Under the pieces are notes generated by a model. The model saw nothing but the letters and a program-made list of their open reading frames with translations. It searched no databases and was not told where the DNA came from. Below are positions 21,139 through 34,992 of a stretch of DNA of 64,000 bases, piece by piece. Within the stretch, counting starts at the first letter, position 1; every line of letters starts with the position of its first letter. Both the position numbers and the translations under genes were made by a program. The DNA comes from Membranipora membranacea (lineage: Eukaryota; Bryozoa; Gymnolaemata; Cheilostomatida; Membraniporidae): positions 12,903,001 to 12,967,000 of the forward strand of contig OU612066.1 in assembly GCA_914767715.1 (NCBI GenBank), given 5' to 3'.

Positions 21139-24100
21139 TTCTTTGCAAGGCCATGCTAGATAAAAGGTCATTCCAACTCTACACACCCATTGGTGAAATA
21201 TAGACGTTTCCTGCATCCAGTAGTTGGATATGTATGAATGACCATTTTATCGACATTAACTTCCATTCTTGTTATTCTGTAGATTCCAGAGTGATGTTGT
21301 AAGAGCTGAACAAATATAACCTTAACCCGCTGCTCAACTAAGCCCTGCAACATGGCTTTCAACGCTCATTCAGGTAAAGTTTTCTATGAAAGTGTTCTTT
21401 GTGAATCTCTCACGTATAAGATTCATGTCAGGTTTCCAAGTACCTAGCAACGCATTGTGTTATTAAGCCTACTCTCCTTGAGGTTGACTATATGATTTTT
21501 GCCAATTTACATAGTTCTAAAATGTAATTCAGCGAAGAATCAGAAAACTGTAGCTCTAGCGACTGTATGTTTTATTAAAAAATTATCAACGGAGCAGTAT
21601 GAACATATCAAAGAGTCTAGTGCTTCTTCCATACTGACAATGGTAGCAAAAATGTGCATTTTATTGAGAGCTGTTGTGCAGAGTATAATCCAGGAACATT
21701 ATGAAAGTTGTTGTATACTGTAATCAAAAATCAATATATCATTAATTACTAGTTTTGTTTTATTCTTTATTTGTAGCTGTGTACAGATTTACAGTTCTCT
21801 TCTTTAACTGTCTGCTCACTTTTGGGACTTACGTCTGTTTTGACATGCCCAGTGTTCTTCAGACTCACTTCACTTGTGTAAGTTTCTCATATCTGGTAAA
21901 ATTCCCTTTGAATATTGATTCGATGTTTGAAGCCTTCAAAGCCTTCTGAGCAATCCCGAATGTTTTAGGCAATCATTCATTACATCTGAAAATATATGTA
22001 TACAATGTGTACTTTTATAACCATGAACATCATCGTTCTGAATTTCTACATTCTAAAGGACCTTCAGTAAGGAAGCAGCTCCAGGAGTGATTCTGTGAGT
22101 GTCCAACTTGAGCCATGAAAAGGTCAATCTTTGACAACAGAATAACTAGCCATTTGAATAAGGAATTTCTAATATATGATGCGTGTATTTATCGGAGGGG
22201 AATTTCTCTTTCATGCTGCATAAATGTCTTATAAACTTTTGAGATTCTTTCAATGTGGCATATGTATAAACTGCTTTGCTGGCTCATAATATTTCATTGC
22301 TGCTACTTTCTTTAGGAGCTTTCTAATTAACATTCTGCGTCATAGAGACCAGACTTAATAGTCGGTATTTCACAATGGTAAATGGGAAGGTCAGGGAAAG
22401 GGATGGAAAGGATAATGCTTGGAGTAAAGTGTCAGTCTTGACATTATGAGGGGAAGGTGGATTTTCGGAATGGAAGGGATGCGATTTTTCGTGACATGAC
22501 CACCACATTTTCAGTCTAGCCCTGATTGCGCTGTTCAATATATTTAGGTCTTACAATATTGAAACATCTGATCAATTCATAACCTCTTAAGACTTTCTTT
22601 GATTACTACTTGCTGATTGCTCCATGTTTGTTTTCCATGATGTCACATGTCCCGACACTAATGGTACAACATCAGCCACCACTACAATGTCGGCCAGCTC
22701 TAACGACAGCACTATGTGTGGAGGAGATTGTCTAGGCATGTCAGACAGTCAGTATAATCTTCTCTATGCCATATATGCCTGGACCAATGCGGTGGTTGTT
22801 ATTGGTGCAGGTGTACTCATCGATAAGCTCGGCATCAGAGGTAAGCTTGCTATGCACTTCAAAATTGAAGTTGACATTCCTCTGCATAGTCTTTGCTCAG
22901 ATTGCAGATGGTCAACTACATCGCTTAACTTATAAGATTCCCAAAAGAATTCCATAATACACTCATATCTTTCGAAGACACAAATCCCATAGCTAGAACG
23001 TCAAAGTACAGTACTGTATTTTTTCTTTGTAGTTGGGCTGTTTTTATTTTCCTCGCTGTGCTTGGTTGGATCTATATTATTCGCTGTCGGTGCTCTATTC
23101 AAAGGATCAGCAGCTCTTTTACCAGTTAGGCTGTTAGGACGTCTCTTGTTCGGGTCTGGTAACGGCTCACTCACAAGTAAGTTATGTTAAGAAATACCTA
23201 GAAATGAGATACATTAAACTTTTTAATGTTCTGAGGCGGGATTCCAAGTTTTAAGGCTTCAAGGGTAGCTGTTTTTAGTGGGAACTAGTTGCAACATGTA
23301 ATAAAATGACCCTATCACTCAGTATTCTAAGTACTTTTCAAAATTGAAGTAAGAAAAAGCAAATACCATCGTAAAAAAAGTGTAAATAAGAGAAATGTGG
23401 TGAATTTTCACCATTCATTCATTAGCAGATTAACAGAACCTGCCTGACTTGCCACTAAATCAGATTAATGTAATTGCTAAATCACTCTTTTTGCATACCC
23501 TACAGCTAAGTCCAATAATGACAGCAAGCATAAAGCTACAAATTCAACAAGATATGTACATCTTGTAACGAGTGAATTTATTATTGTTTTTAGTTGTGCA
23601 GAATAAACTTACAGCGTTTTGGTTCAAGGACAAAGAGCTAGCCTTAGCCTTTGGTATCACTCTCGCCTTCTCAAGGTTGGGCAGTGTGCTCAACTTCTTC
23701 CTCACAGAGACTTTCACAGATGCTTTTGGGCTAAAATGGACGCTAAGGGGCGGTGAGTTCTGTCTCTTTTGTGTGGACTTACCATATTTCAGCTTTCTAG
23801 GCTATTTTCTTGCTCTGCAATTGTACTGTCGAAGCTCTCAACAACTTTTGTTATTGACACAAACATACCTTTTACTATAATCATTCAAAGGTTCCAGAGT
23901 ATTGTGTTGCCAGTGAAATCTGTGATCTATTATTTCACATCTGATATCTGAGTTTGGCAATCTTGCATCTTTCAATGACGATTACCATTTGATTTTTTTA
24001 GGCTGCATCCTTGTTGGAATCGGGTTTACATCAGCGATTGTTGTATCAATACTGGATAAAGCTGGGGCTGAACAACTCGGACAATCTGATGCCATCAAAG

Positions 24101-25271
24101 AACAATCAAAGCGAGTGGTGAGTAACACCTACTTCATATTTGTAGTCACAAAGGTAATAGGACATTAAGGGTGTCATCTCTGCTGTTTATATGTGGATCT
24201 CATATACCTTTTTTTTAATTATTTTCCAACCTGTGAATAAGGTCTCGATCATTGCTCTGTTGGTAGATTTTATCAGTGGTAGCAATTAACATTGAATATT
24301 GAAAATCGTAATTTGAATTAGTTCATGCGGAAATATGTATTTGTGAAGTATTGTCATGCTGGTCATATTCAACTTCTATTCTGGAGCAGAATACAGGCTT
24401 CCTAGTAGATGCTCAATAAAAGTTTGAGTACTTGGGTAGTTTAAGTTCTCAATCTGTTCCGGGGTTACTGGTAGTAGCATTTCATTTTCAAAATGGTTGA
24501 TAATGAAACCCCACTTTCAGTAATCTTGGCACAGTTTGAGCACTTAAACTAGGTACTTTAAACATACTAGGAGGTCTTACAACTCCCTGAGGTCTGTAAA
24601 TTAAGCAACTTTGCGACTAGGAGCGTGAGCCTTGGCTTGCTTTTTCAACATCAAGTGATCAGATAGAGATTTTGGCAGTTATCCATTATAAGAAAGCTAT
24701 TAAATTTGTTTCAACAGACATCTACTAGGTCTAACAATTTGCATATTTTGTTACAGAGAATAAGAGGTGTCAAAGACTTCACATTGAGCTTCTGGCTGCT
24801 CAGTCTCACTATTGTATTCTTCTATAATGGAGTGTTCCCATTCGTCGCTGATGCCAGGTTAGTGTAATTCAAATAAAGGTCTATTTGACAAGAAGAAATG
24901 TAGAGGGCCCGACAGGATTTAATTGTTAAATGGTCCTAAGGTGATACAATGGCTCATTTCATTTGTGGCTAAAAACTCAGTAGTTTCAGCGGTATTGACT
25001 TTGATATAATCAGGAAGGTTGCTTAAGACTGGATTTTGCAATTAAGTTGTCATGTTGTCTTGAATAAATCTTAAATTTTCAGAACATGTTTTTGAAGTCA
25101 TGACCTTGAATTGACATGTGACTAATTGCTTTATCAGATGTTATCTATTTGCAGTAAATTCATCAGTACAAAATACCAGTTCTCAAATGATAAGACACCT
25201 TCATACATAGCTGGAGCAGTGTATGATTGTAGTATGCTGTTGTCTCCATTCCTCGGTGGTGTTATTGTAAG

Positions 25272-28200
25272 ATCTCGTCAGCAGCAACACATACATGGTA
25301 AATATGACATCATCTACCATCACATACACTAGAGAAGAGCTGCTGAAATTCAAGGATAGTACACAAAGAGACAATTTATTCAATTGGCGCCAAATTAACA
25401 CTATCGTACGCCCGACCTTTCATAACTCAGATCGAAGAATCCCTACTATTATAAGTAGTAGGCTACCAGTGTCAAACCATGTCGACATTCCATACCAACA
25501 AAAGAGATACTCTAATCTATTAACAATACCCACATTCCAATCTATTGTGGATTATAAAATAGATAGGGCCGGATCCACGAGTGTGAATGGGAAAGCAGGG
25601 GTTGCGGAAGCGCCTTGGTTGATCCCCCACTGTGGCTATGGCCAGCCGTTACTGACCGGCGCACAATGCCGGAACACTAGCTTTAGGTCTGAGGGTGATA
25701 GAAGCTGTAGGAAGACTCAGTCAGAATTGGCAGCAGTACATCAGCACAACAAGTCATCCAACCCTAATCTAATTCCGTTGTGCCATGTCAGAATAGACAA
25801 CTCCAGACAGCACCACCATCCCGCTGTTATGATGACAAACTGTCAATCACTGACATCTGAGAAGCTAGATGAGTTGCAACTAATCATAGAAGATCAGGAG
25901 CCGAAAGTTATTATGCTGACGGAGTCATGGCTGACAGAGGCGAAGGAGCAGTCCAGACTCATAGAGGGTTATAATCTCCAAACATCAAACCGATCAGATC
26001 GACCAGGAGGAGGAGTTGCCATCTTCACACACCATACCCTAGATGTGAAGGTCGTCAGAAGATATACCAGTAAAACATTTAGCTCACTGTGGATTAAAGT
26101 GATCGGCAAGTCATTCAACTCGATATATGGGTGTATTTATCATCCAAAATCTAAGACTATTGCTGACAGCGAACACAGTCTCAAACACATCAGCGACACC
26201 ATCACAGATCTCTCCATCAAGCATTCCAGTAACTTTGTCATCGCTGGAGACTTCAATCATCTCAACATGCATGACATAAGTGAAGTAATCAATTTGACCA
26301 ATATCGTGAACTTTCCGACACGGAAAAATGCTTACTTAGACCATATTTACACCAGCATTGATGAGATTAAATCGCTGGTATGTGAAAAGCTGCCTCCGCT
26401 AGGAAGTAGTGACCACGACACCGTATATCTACCTACAACAGCGGTGACACGCAGAGAATCCGAATATTACTACTCGAGAAAACCCACACCACAAACACGA
26501 ATAGCGATCCAAGAAGATGTTACATCCATCAAGTGGGACACAATCACCACTCTGTCTGATGTGAATCAACAGGCTGAGGCTATTCAACACACTATGACCA
26601 ATATCGTAGACAAACACTGCCCTAAGAGACGTTATAAGAAATCCAACAAATCCGCACCCTGGCTTGACAGTTTGGCACGGAAACTAAGAAATGCTAAGAA
26701 GAAGTCGTACAGTAGAGGATCCCCTTCATCTAAGTTTTTCTCACGTCTACTGAAAAAACACCTACGGACAATAAAGAAGAAATGGATCGTCAAGAAACTT
26801 GATGATAGAAACCCAAAGACGTGCTGGAATGTCATCAACACACTCAGAGACAAACACAAAACTAAGACAAAAGAAAGCTACAACCTAAACGGCGAACACC
26901 TACACCAACAGCAGACAGCTGATAGACTCAATGACTATTTCTCATCAGTTGGAGGAACCCCGACTAGCATAACCCATCACACCGCCAGTCATGAGAGCGC
27001 TACACCCCTGTCTGTTACAGTCGATCAGGTATATAAATGGCTCATAGATATTGACACAAGGAAGGCTACACATTCACATGACTTCCCATCATGGGTTACA
27101 CGAATGTGCGCAGACGAGCTTTGCTTTCCTATATGTACTATCATAAACAGCTGTTTTAAATGTGGTTATTTTCCTGATATTTGGAAGTGTGCAGAGATAG
27201 TACCAATCGAAAAAAAGAAGTCTGTTGATACTGAATCAGATTTTAGACTATTTCTTTGTTATGGCACCTGGGCAAAATTATTGAAAAAGCTGTTATGCAT
27301 TTTTATGTTCAGTTTGTTTTACCAACCATTGATGGAAACCAGTATGCGTATCAGAAAGGCCGAGGTACAGTAGATGCAATCATAGCTGCCATCGATAATT
27401 GGACACAATTATTAGATGAACCAAAGTCAAAATATTTGACAGTCGCTTTCCTTGACATGTCAAAGGCTTTTGACAAGATGGACAGAGGAAAACTGATAGA
27501 TATGCTAACGAGGAAGGGTATCAACTATAATCTAGTGCAAATCATCAACAGCTTCCTCACACACCGATACCAATCAGTACGCATCGGCAACAATACCAGC
27601 CGAATATTACCAGTTATAAATGGAACACCCCAGGGAACATTGCTAGGTCCTGTCTTCTGGCTTTTATATGTGGACAGCCGTGAAGTTGAATGTGACATAA
27701 TAAAATACGCAGATGACCTGACATTAACAGGCCTGCCCGCTAAAACACTAAACCAACAACTGGACCTCCAAACCTCTCTAGACACAGTATCGACATGGTG
27801 CGATGAGTATAATATGGTGGCTAATGCAAAAAAGTCATCTATTATGTATCTGACTAACAAACATGCTCGATACCAATTCCAACCACCAACTCTGAAGCTG
27901 AATGGAGAACAAATACCACCGACAACTAAGACTAGATTTCTAGGAATCACTATCGATCAGCATCTGTCTTTCGTAGACCATGTCGACTCGATCCTGAAGA
28001 ACGTCAGACCGCTAACCTATACCCTTCTTAACCTCAAACGATCTGGCGTACCTCAGCGGTTACTCACAAGGTTCTACCTTACATGTATACGGCCTCGTAT
28101 GACATATGGAAGCGTAGCCTGGTTCTGCATGATGACCGACCGACAGAAGAAACGAGTAATCCAGCTGGAAAAACTCTCACTGAAAATTATAGCCCCAGGC

Positions 28201-28470
28201 TGTGACGAGTATAGTGAAAGGACAGCCCTGCTAAACATCATACCACTAGACGAATATATTGACTCTATGTGCCATCAACACATCGACAAGATCAAGACAC
28301 CTGGGCACTGCCTGCATCATTTACTACTCAACCGAGTGCTCGCAGACCTAGTAGACATACAACGCGCCTCAACACCAGCTCACGAACTGAATCGAGATGC
28401 AACACTTTACTCATGTGTTACAGCAATGCCGGATGTGTAAATTATAAAGTCTAAGAATTAATTTTTTTCT
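25272..28470 (+). mobile_element. APE-type non-LTR retrotransposon (LINE) in copy b intron
   Basis: A LINE inserted a few bases after the GTAAG donor of the TM8 exon of copy b. It carries an apurinic-type endonuclease and a reverse transcriptase, in the style of the Jockey/CR1/L2 group; the exact clade is not determined. The coding part runs from 25295 to 28440. The 3' end is not sharply visible, since an AT-rich stretch follows the stop and no clear poly(A), microsatellite tail or target duplication was found. Bounds are therefore approximate. Confidence 0.8.
25295..28440 (+). pseudogene. LINE polyprotein (endonuclease-reverse transcriptase), one frameshift
   Basis: Two overlapping frames, 25295-27373 and 27256-28440, form one protein interrupted by an apparent one-base deletion near 27247, just after DFR. 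Endonuclease motifs: SWL, GGGVAIF, AGDFN, LDHIYTS and GSSDHD (within residues 185-375 of the first frame). RT motifs in the second frame: FLDMSKAFDKMD (motif A), NGTPQGTLLGP (motif B) and KYADDLTL (motif C, catalytic Asp pair). The catalytic residues are present, so the element was active recently. The frameshift would stop this copy unless it is a sequencing error. The protein nicks target DNA and reverse-transcribes its own RNA. Confidence 0.85.
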
Positions 28471-28679
28471 GTTTTTATTTTAATGCCCAGGTTGCCTTCC
28501 TTACTTATATTGTGATGAAACCTTTAAATGTCGCCTCTAATTTTTAGAAGATGATCATTGGTTCAGTAATGAAGATTATATTTATAAGTAAACGCATTTC
28601 TAAAATATGATCGAATATGAGATAATTTTTCATGTAGGTATGTCAAAAACTCATTATTAAAATGGTATCTTCAACTTAT

Positions 28680-28710
28680 ATTCAATAATATACCTGGTAT
28701 ATTATTGAAT
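28680..28710. repeat. Perfect 15-base inverted repeat, one-base spacer
   Basis: ATTCAATAATATACC, a single T, then its exact complement. It lies in the copy b intron between the LINE and the next exon, and may be a remnant of a small palindromic element. Confidence 0.7.
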
Positions 28711-29234
28711 ATTCTGAAAAAGCTTTAGTAGGACAAAAGTTGCCATACTTATACCTTGTATGGTAAGATTGATACTGTTTCTTATTGCAGGATATCATGG
28801 GGAAAAGAGGCTATCTTGCATTACTCTGTGCCACATTGACTATTCCAGTGTTCGGTATACTGGCATTCACATCATGGTATCCACTTATCGCTACCCTTTG
28901 GTTGGGAATTACCTACTCCTTTGCAGCAGTAAGTTTTCACATTGTCATTCCAATATCTGTGATAACCAAACAGACTTCACTTACTGAATGTAATTGGTGG
29001 CTTCAGACTTACTTTTCTGACATCTGCAGCTTTTGGATTAGATTAGATTTTCTTAGATTGCAGAGGTTTTGGAATATCTTTTTATTTTGCAAAAACCATG
29101 AAATAAGTAGATAATAGATTGACCTGTGTCTGAAATCCTCGATTATAACACTGCACATCATAGTATATATTAAGCAGGCTGAGCTGAAGGCCTGTCTATG
29201 TCTATGCTGTCTATGTCTATGTTGTAACGTCTTG

Positions 29235-29425
29235 AGGTTGGCCTTATTATGTTATTGTGATTGTATTGCAAGAGCAAATGAGCAGATCCTTGGCTATCAA
29301 GCGAAAGGTCTCGGGTTTGATTCCCGCTCCTCGGATTTACCCCGGCTTCTTCCTACCCATAAATCACAAAAACTCAGAATAACTACAACCAACAACTCTC
29401 ACAAATCACACATATCTCAATCTCA
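29235..29425 (+). repeat. tRNA-like SINE fragment replacing the TM11 exon region of copy b
   Basis: A perfect T-arm (CGGG, loop TTTGATT, CCCG; 29312-29326) forms a B-box-like GGTTTGATTCC, followed by CCCCGGCTTCTTCCTACCC. The fragment ends just before the exon at 29435. There it has replaced the pyrimidine-rich acceptor tract seen in copies a and c. Confidence 0.45.
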
Positions 29426-29640
29426 GACAACAAGGGTATCACAAGATGAGAAGTTATTAAGATGGACGTATGTGATGATATTCCTGCTAGGAAACACTCT
29501 TGCCTGTGTACTCTGTGCATTTTTGCTCAATCTCAATGATAAGAGGAAGGTTAGTCTACCAGCAACACATGTGACCATTCACTTGCTGCGCTTTTAATTT
29601 GTCAAGATCTTATCACGTTTTGTAGTGGTTGATCAGAGAG

Positions 29641-30074
29641 GAAGTTAGGTCCGTCTATGTCTCCCTTCGGTTTTTATTTTTTTACATTTTTGATTATTTT
29701 GACACATTCGGAAGAACATCATTTTAATGATGAAGATTGTGGTCAATAAATGTATAGAAAGAAAAGAAAGTTGTGGGAGTTATCCATTGCTTGATGTTGG
29801 GTGGACAACTCACTGTCAATATTTATAAAGAGCCAGCACTTAACTAGTACAAAATAACCTTTAACCTCTAATATGTACTTAATTCCTGCTTACAGAAAGG
29901 GATACTGAACATCAGCAGGTCTCAGAAGAAGGAGAGGGAGATGCAGATAAGGAGAGATCAGTATACATCATCTACATCATCAGCTGACAGTGAGACTGAT
30001 AGGTGAGAGAAAGAGATTGTTTTTATTGCATATTATCAATGATGAAGCAAAATTATGGTATCTGTGATAAGGCG
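29641..30074 (+). repeat. 434-base tandem duplication, unit 1 (unfilled)
   Basis: This unit, which includes the 107-base copy b exon at 29896-30002, is repeated as 30088-30115 plus 35914-36322. The second unit is split by the CACTA element. Removing the element and one TTC gives exactly 434 bases again. I noticed only about three substitutions between the units, so the duplication is young. Unit 1 preserves the uninterrupted target site. Confidence 0.9.
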
Positions 30075-30648
30075 AGGTGGATAAGGAGAAGTTAGGTCCG
30101 TCTATGTCTCCCTTCCACAGTGTTTCAACGACATTCTGCCCGCGCTTGCTGGATTTTGGAGTTGCCCTTCCACTATTGTACTGTAGGGCACATTATTGTG
30201 CGACAGATGATGCAGTATGTTTACTCATGATCTCATACAAATACATGCAATTGTTATTCAACAGTAGAAGCTACAAATATCTGAATGCCGTTTTTTGTTC
30301 ACTCTTTTGCTATGGTCGAGAGGAGAAATGTGAACATTGCTTAGAACCGGGTAGGTAGAAATACTCACATACTATATGTTTTAATGAGTTTAATGAATAT
30401 AGTAGCACAAGCTGATGCCTTCTATGAAAATGATATTAAATATACAAAAAGTTTTTTACTAATCTTACAGTACACAAAATGCATGGCAGTATATTATAGT
30501 TCATTTACAAAAAGATTAATCAATGAATTTAGTCAAAACTGATCAGATTGAGCCTTCACTTGAACGCGCAAAAGACTATAACAATCAATCTATATACAGA
30601 ATCGTTAAAAATGATAAAAGAAATCCTAAAAAGTATGACGTAACGATT

Positions 30649-33600
30649 TCAGTGACACTGCTTCTTGCGTAGAGGCAGGAGTATATGAAGACGGTCTTTG
30701 GTGATGAGTTTGTATTTACAGACAAAGTTCATGGGTGACACATATATAGGTGCAGTAGATAAGGTGAGATAACAGGGACCAGCTTTAGCACTATCACCTG
30801 TTAATACCCGAGAGCCGAATACATTGACCTCTAATATCACATCTGCGCTGTTGATCAGCAGTACACTTTTCACCTTACAGTGTGTATGATCTTCAATCTC
30901 AATAATATCGTCCCTCTTGACTGCTTCTTTCCACGGTAAAACCGCCGAAGTCACCCTCTCAAGGCGTATGATGTCTGTAGGGACCTGGAAAATAAGGACG
31001 GAATGGCATGAGCAAGTAAGGGGAGATGATTATAATCCTAGATTTAGAAAAAAACGGCACGCTTTGGTAGATGTTTGACAAAGTCCTATGTATAACACAC
31101 ATAGGCCATGATTGCTCGTAATATCACATGCCAATGCCACCTTCATCCGCTTTTCTCTACGCAATACACTAGTATGGTACTGTAAGTAATGTTAACAGGA
31201 ATCAAACACAGGTAATAAAATCTATTACGTACCACTTTCTGAAGCTCTTCTGCATTCACTTTGTTAGCTGGTTGGTGTTTCGGCTTGCCACTGAACAATA
31301 CTTTGGTAGAGCATGTCACACCCGCTTGTAATGTCTGAGAAGTGATGTCTACTTTCCTCATTACCTGTAAGTATTGGGTATGGATATTAATGCAACAAAA
31401 TATTTTCACACATCATATCAAACCTCAATATAACCACCACCAGCTATGATGTAAATACACTCAATGTTTCCACTGCTGGAACGTTAGCCTCACTATCATC
31501 AAAGCTTTATTTAGGTTAATGTCAGATGCATTGCGAAGAACGTACCTGACACGCGATTCCTTTCGCATTTCCGTTAGTAGCCAACTTTCCGTCCACACCA
31601 TTCTTGCGCTCAAAAGAAAACGCCCAGTATCTGTAACATAGATGCATTCAGCATATAAATGTAGTAATTCTGGACATGATTTGTGTATGAATAAAGTCAT
31701 ACAGCATGATTGTGCTACCATTGATACGTCATTGTTTTGGTAATCCCGACAATTATGATCAACACATGGGCTCAGCGTAGCTTACTTTCCTTTAATAATT
31801 ACAGGGGACAACCTGTATCTATATCAAAACAAGGCATGCATGTTTTTCTAATTTGAACTTACACTGGGGCAGGTCCAAAACGTCTTATGTCATCCGATAT
31901 GTGTAGGGCTAGGTGGATGTTTGGTGAGCCTTTATCAATCTTAGCGTATCTAGTCAATGCTAACTTCATTAAGACATCAGCTCTTGTGAGATCTGCCGAC
32001 TTAACTGTCCTAAAACATAACATTTATGGTGATGACAAAACAGGATACAAGCTTTAAGGCATTAATGTTATTATGAATTAGAAATATACTAAGTGTGCGT
32101 CTTGCCAGTTTTTATATCAAACCTCAAGCTGGCGCTACATATAGTAGAACAGCGGTTAACTGTGGTTAACTATGATTAACTCACTGTGCAACATTTAGCT
32201 TTTCTTATGGTTATGTCACGCAATATGCTAGGCATGTTACTGATTACTTTATCAGTGTCTCTATCTAAACTTTTTGTTGGCTGATTTAAAAGATTCAAGT
32301 TTAAAACTCGGGCTATCACGATTTAACTGCAAGATAAATGATGATAATATAGATGATCATCAACATACCTCCGTAAGTATATTTCGATAGCCTCCCTCAG
32401 AAGCTGAATGATTCTCATGGTGTTGTCTGACACTAAACCCTCGGCACCGTACACAGACCCCGTTATAATAAACTCAAGCCAGTCGTGGGCCGTAAACCAC
32501 GAAAAGTTGAGTCTAAGTCTGCTGACAAGTCCTGATCTAAGTATACCTTCTAGTCTATCAGCCATCTTTGTAATGTCTATCAAACCATCTGAAGTGAATG
32601 TCTGAAATATACGCTTGGCAACCCCTGTAATTCAAAACATTATTCCCAGTATACTATTTAATATGGGATTATAGCTTGGCATTAAAGCGATAGTCACGGG
32701 AATTGGATATTCAATTTATCATTTGTATCACAAATCAATGTTTGAGTAGCCTAAGCATAATCAACAGAATTTTAACCGAATAAAAATGTCTAAATTTTGA
32801 TATATATATATCATCGAGTTCATGCATGCATGGGTTTACCAGAAATTACAAAGTCTAACTTACCTATTAGAAGGTTGTGCATGGGCTCAATAACATGATC
32901 TTTGACTGGGTCGTGGTAGTCTAGCTCATTGACTATACTGTATCTTACACCAGTGTCGGTCTCCAAGTTCTCCATCCTCGTCTTTTCTCCCCTTCTGTAC
33001 ATGTCCTGCAACCTTCTACCTACCTCCCTGTGCTCTCTGCCAGTTCTTTTCTCTCCAACTTTCAGAATATCTTCTGGTCTCTTACGTAGCTGTTGATGAC
33101 ATTTTGTACATCCCTGGAAAACAATATGAATGAAAACTATTCAACATCGTCACCAAGAGGTCAAAATAGTATTGGCAAATATTGGACTTGGTCGGGGATA
33201 TGGCTGCGTAGCTCAACTGGTCACATCATGTACATTACGAGGAACGAGCCATAGCGAATTCGCACATATGAATGGACTTTCACGAAACTAGTGAATACCA
33301 CAAGTAAGGCCTGATATGAGCAGAGTTAATCACCGTATGTATATGCAGGTTTAGCAATCTAGAACAATGGAAAAGTAGTAGAGCAAATAGGATTAAGTTT
33401 TGATAATACAACATCAACTTCTTATTATAATAGGGGCATAACTTAAGGAGACCAAACTATCCTTTTCCAGTCATTGACTGACTAATAAGCAAGAAATCCT
33501 ACCTTGTTAGCATTGTGTGACAACCAGCCAAGGGTCTTTCGAAGTGCTGGCAGATCACAGGCCCAATTAAAAACCTTAGCTCTAACTCTCAACCCATCGA

Positions 33601-34772
33601 TGACAATACCTCTCTCCAATAACTTTAGCTCGTCGACTAGTGGTCTAAGAATGTGATTCATCTGGGATGTCTTTGGTTCGGAGGGTCCTGGGATGTTTGC
33701 TAAAATAGTTAAATGTAAGCACTGCTGTGACGAACCAGTCAATGTCATAGTGTTGCATAACATGTCATTCACTGCAAATTTTTCCGATTCTACCAGCCCG
33801 CTCTCTTGAACTTCTAACACTGTTGAAATTGATGGGTACAAAATAGACTTTTGGTGTCATCCTAGCGAAGGGGACGCCAAGTGAATATAATGCGGCGCAA
33901 GTAAATTAAACATACCGATAGTAAATATATTCTCTAGCTTTTGACGGATTTCTCTTGGGAGATTAAGCACTGAGCTGTATACTCCCCTCATTGAGTGTAC
34001 CGTCCTCTGAAAGGGCTGCCACCAGTCGATATTGACGAGCAGAGCGATAGACATGTCATACTCGTCATTCTCCAGCCATTCCTTCTCGTCTCTGAACTTC
34101 TCACAGTCGAACCAATCACTCATAACTTCGCCGTGTAAATCGTTCTTCCGATCCTGCCAGCTTCTACACCTGTAATTATTGTAGGTGGCAAAATATTATC
34201 TAAACTTGTCATACATAGATGACAACTTGATGGGTTTCAAAATAGGGATGTTTATGCACGAGGCCATAGGACACGTTGAGATGTGTTGAAAAATGTTAAA
34301 TTACATCAGTGGCGCTCGTACTTTGGGGTCTAGAGCAGCAAATTAAGCGACATCCTGTACGTTGAGACCTCACGATTTATCCAAAATATATGTTGCTTTG
34401 GTCTCATGTTTGTTTGTGTATGTATGTAATCTGGTTATGATAGAGGACACCAAAACGCATGAACTCAATAAGATGTTGCAAGTATAATACCCAAATAATC
34501 GCATTGATGAAGTATCAAACAATAAACATAGCAGTTGGATCACTATTTCTGTCTGACAAATGACAGATAATAAGAACACTGTAACTCACATTGCTTTAAA
34601 CTGCTGACTCCCATAGAGTTTGATTTTCTCTTCAATCCATGTAGAGATAGGTCTGTACGGCATGATAAGAGATTCTTTGAGGGGTGCCTGACAATGCTTT
34701 CTTTTTCCGTTTATCAGTAACTCGTTCCCACAGTCGACATTTTCTCCAATGTCGTTCTCAGTATATATACAT
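30649..34772 (-). CDS. tnp2-family (CACTA/EnSpm) transposase, multi-exon
   Basis: Minus-strand exons, 5' to 3': 34772-34590, 34169-33916, 33699-33503, 33113-32864, 32624-32369, 32009-31863, 31630-31546, 31364-31233 and 30984-30649 (stop). Every junction is GT-AG. Landmarks of the transposase 21 / tnp2 family: an N-terminal Cys-rich segment (VDCGNELL, then KRKHCQ); the conserved block around VIDGLRVRAKVFNWACDLPA; a zinc-knuckle-like GCTKCHQQL; EPMHNLLIG (the family's DPMHNLFLG); and YWAFSFERKNG. The protein should bind the terminal repeats and cut and paste the element in the nucleus. The start codon is not fixed; an upstream exon may be missing. All listed exons are open, so this copy may be recent. 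Confidence 0.8.
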
Positions 34773-34992
34773 CTGCATCATATTGGCAACAGTGAAAAAA
34801 TAGGATTGGTAACAGTGCTCGGAGATTAACAATGTAGCAATTCAGCTAGTCATCATTATTAAACTGAGAACATAGGTGTGACTTAGACCTATCATAGGCC
34901 CAACACTGGCTTTGTTTTAAAACTAAATCAGTGATGGGCTTGTCAAATGACTAGGTGTCACTAAAAAGAACATTTATTTATCATATTCGCAG

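Noticed and set aside
28441-28790. A defined LINE 3' end with target duplication
   Set aside because: I searched by eye for a tail repeat or a duplication of the sequence near 25267-25272 and found no convincing match, so the boundary is left approximate.
33700-33841. Coding extension upstream of the third listed tnp2 exon
   Set aside because: The frame is open, but a good acceptor (TTTTAG) lies at the exon edge and the extra sequence lacks family motifs; kept as intron.
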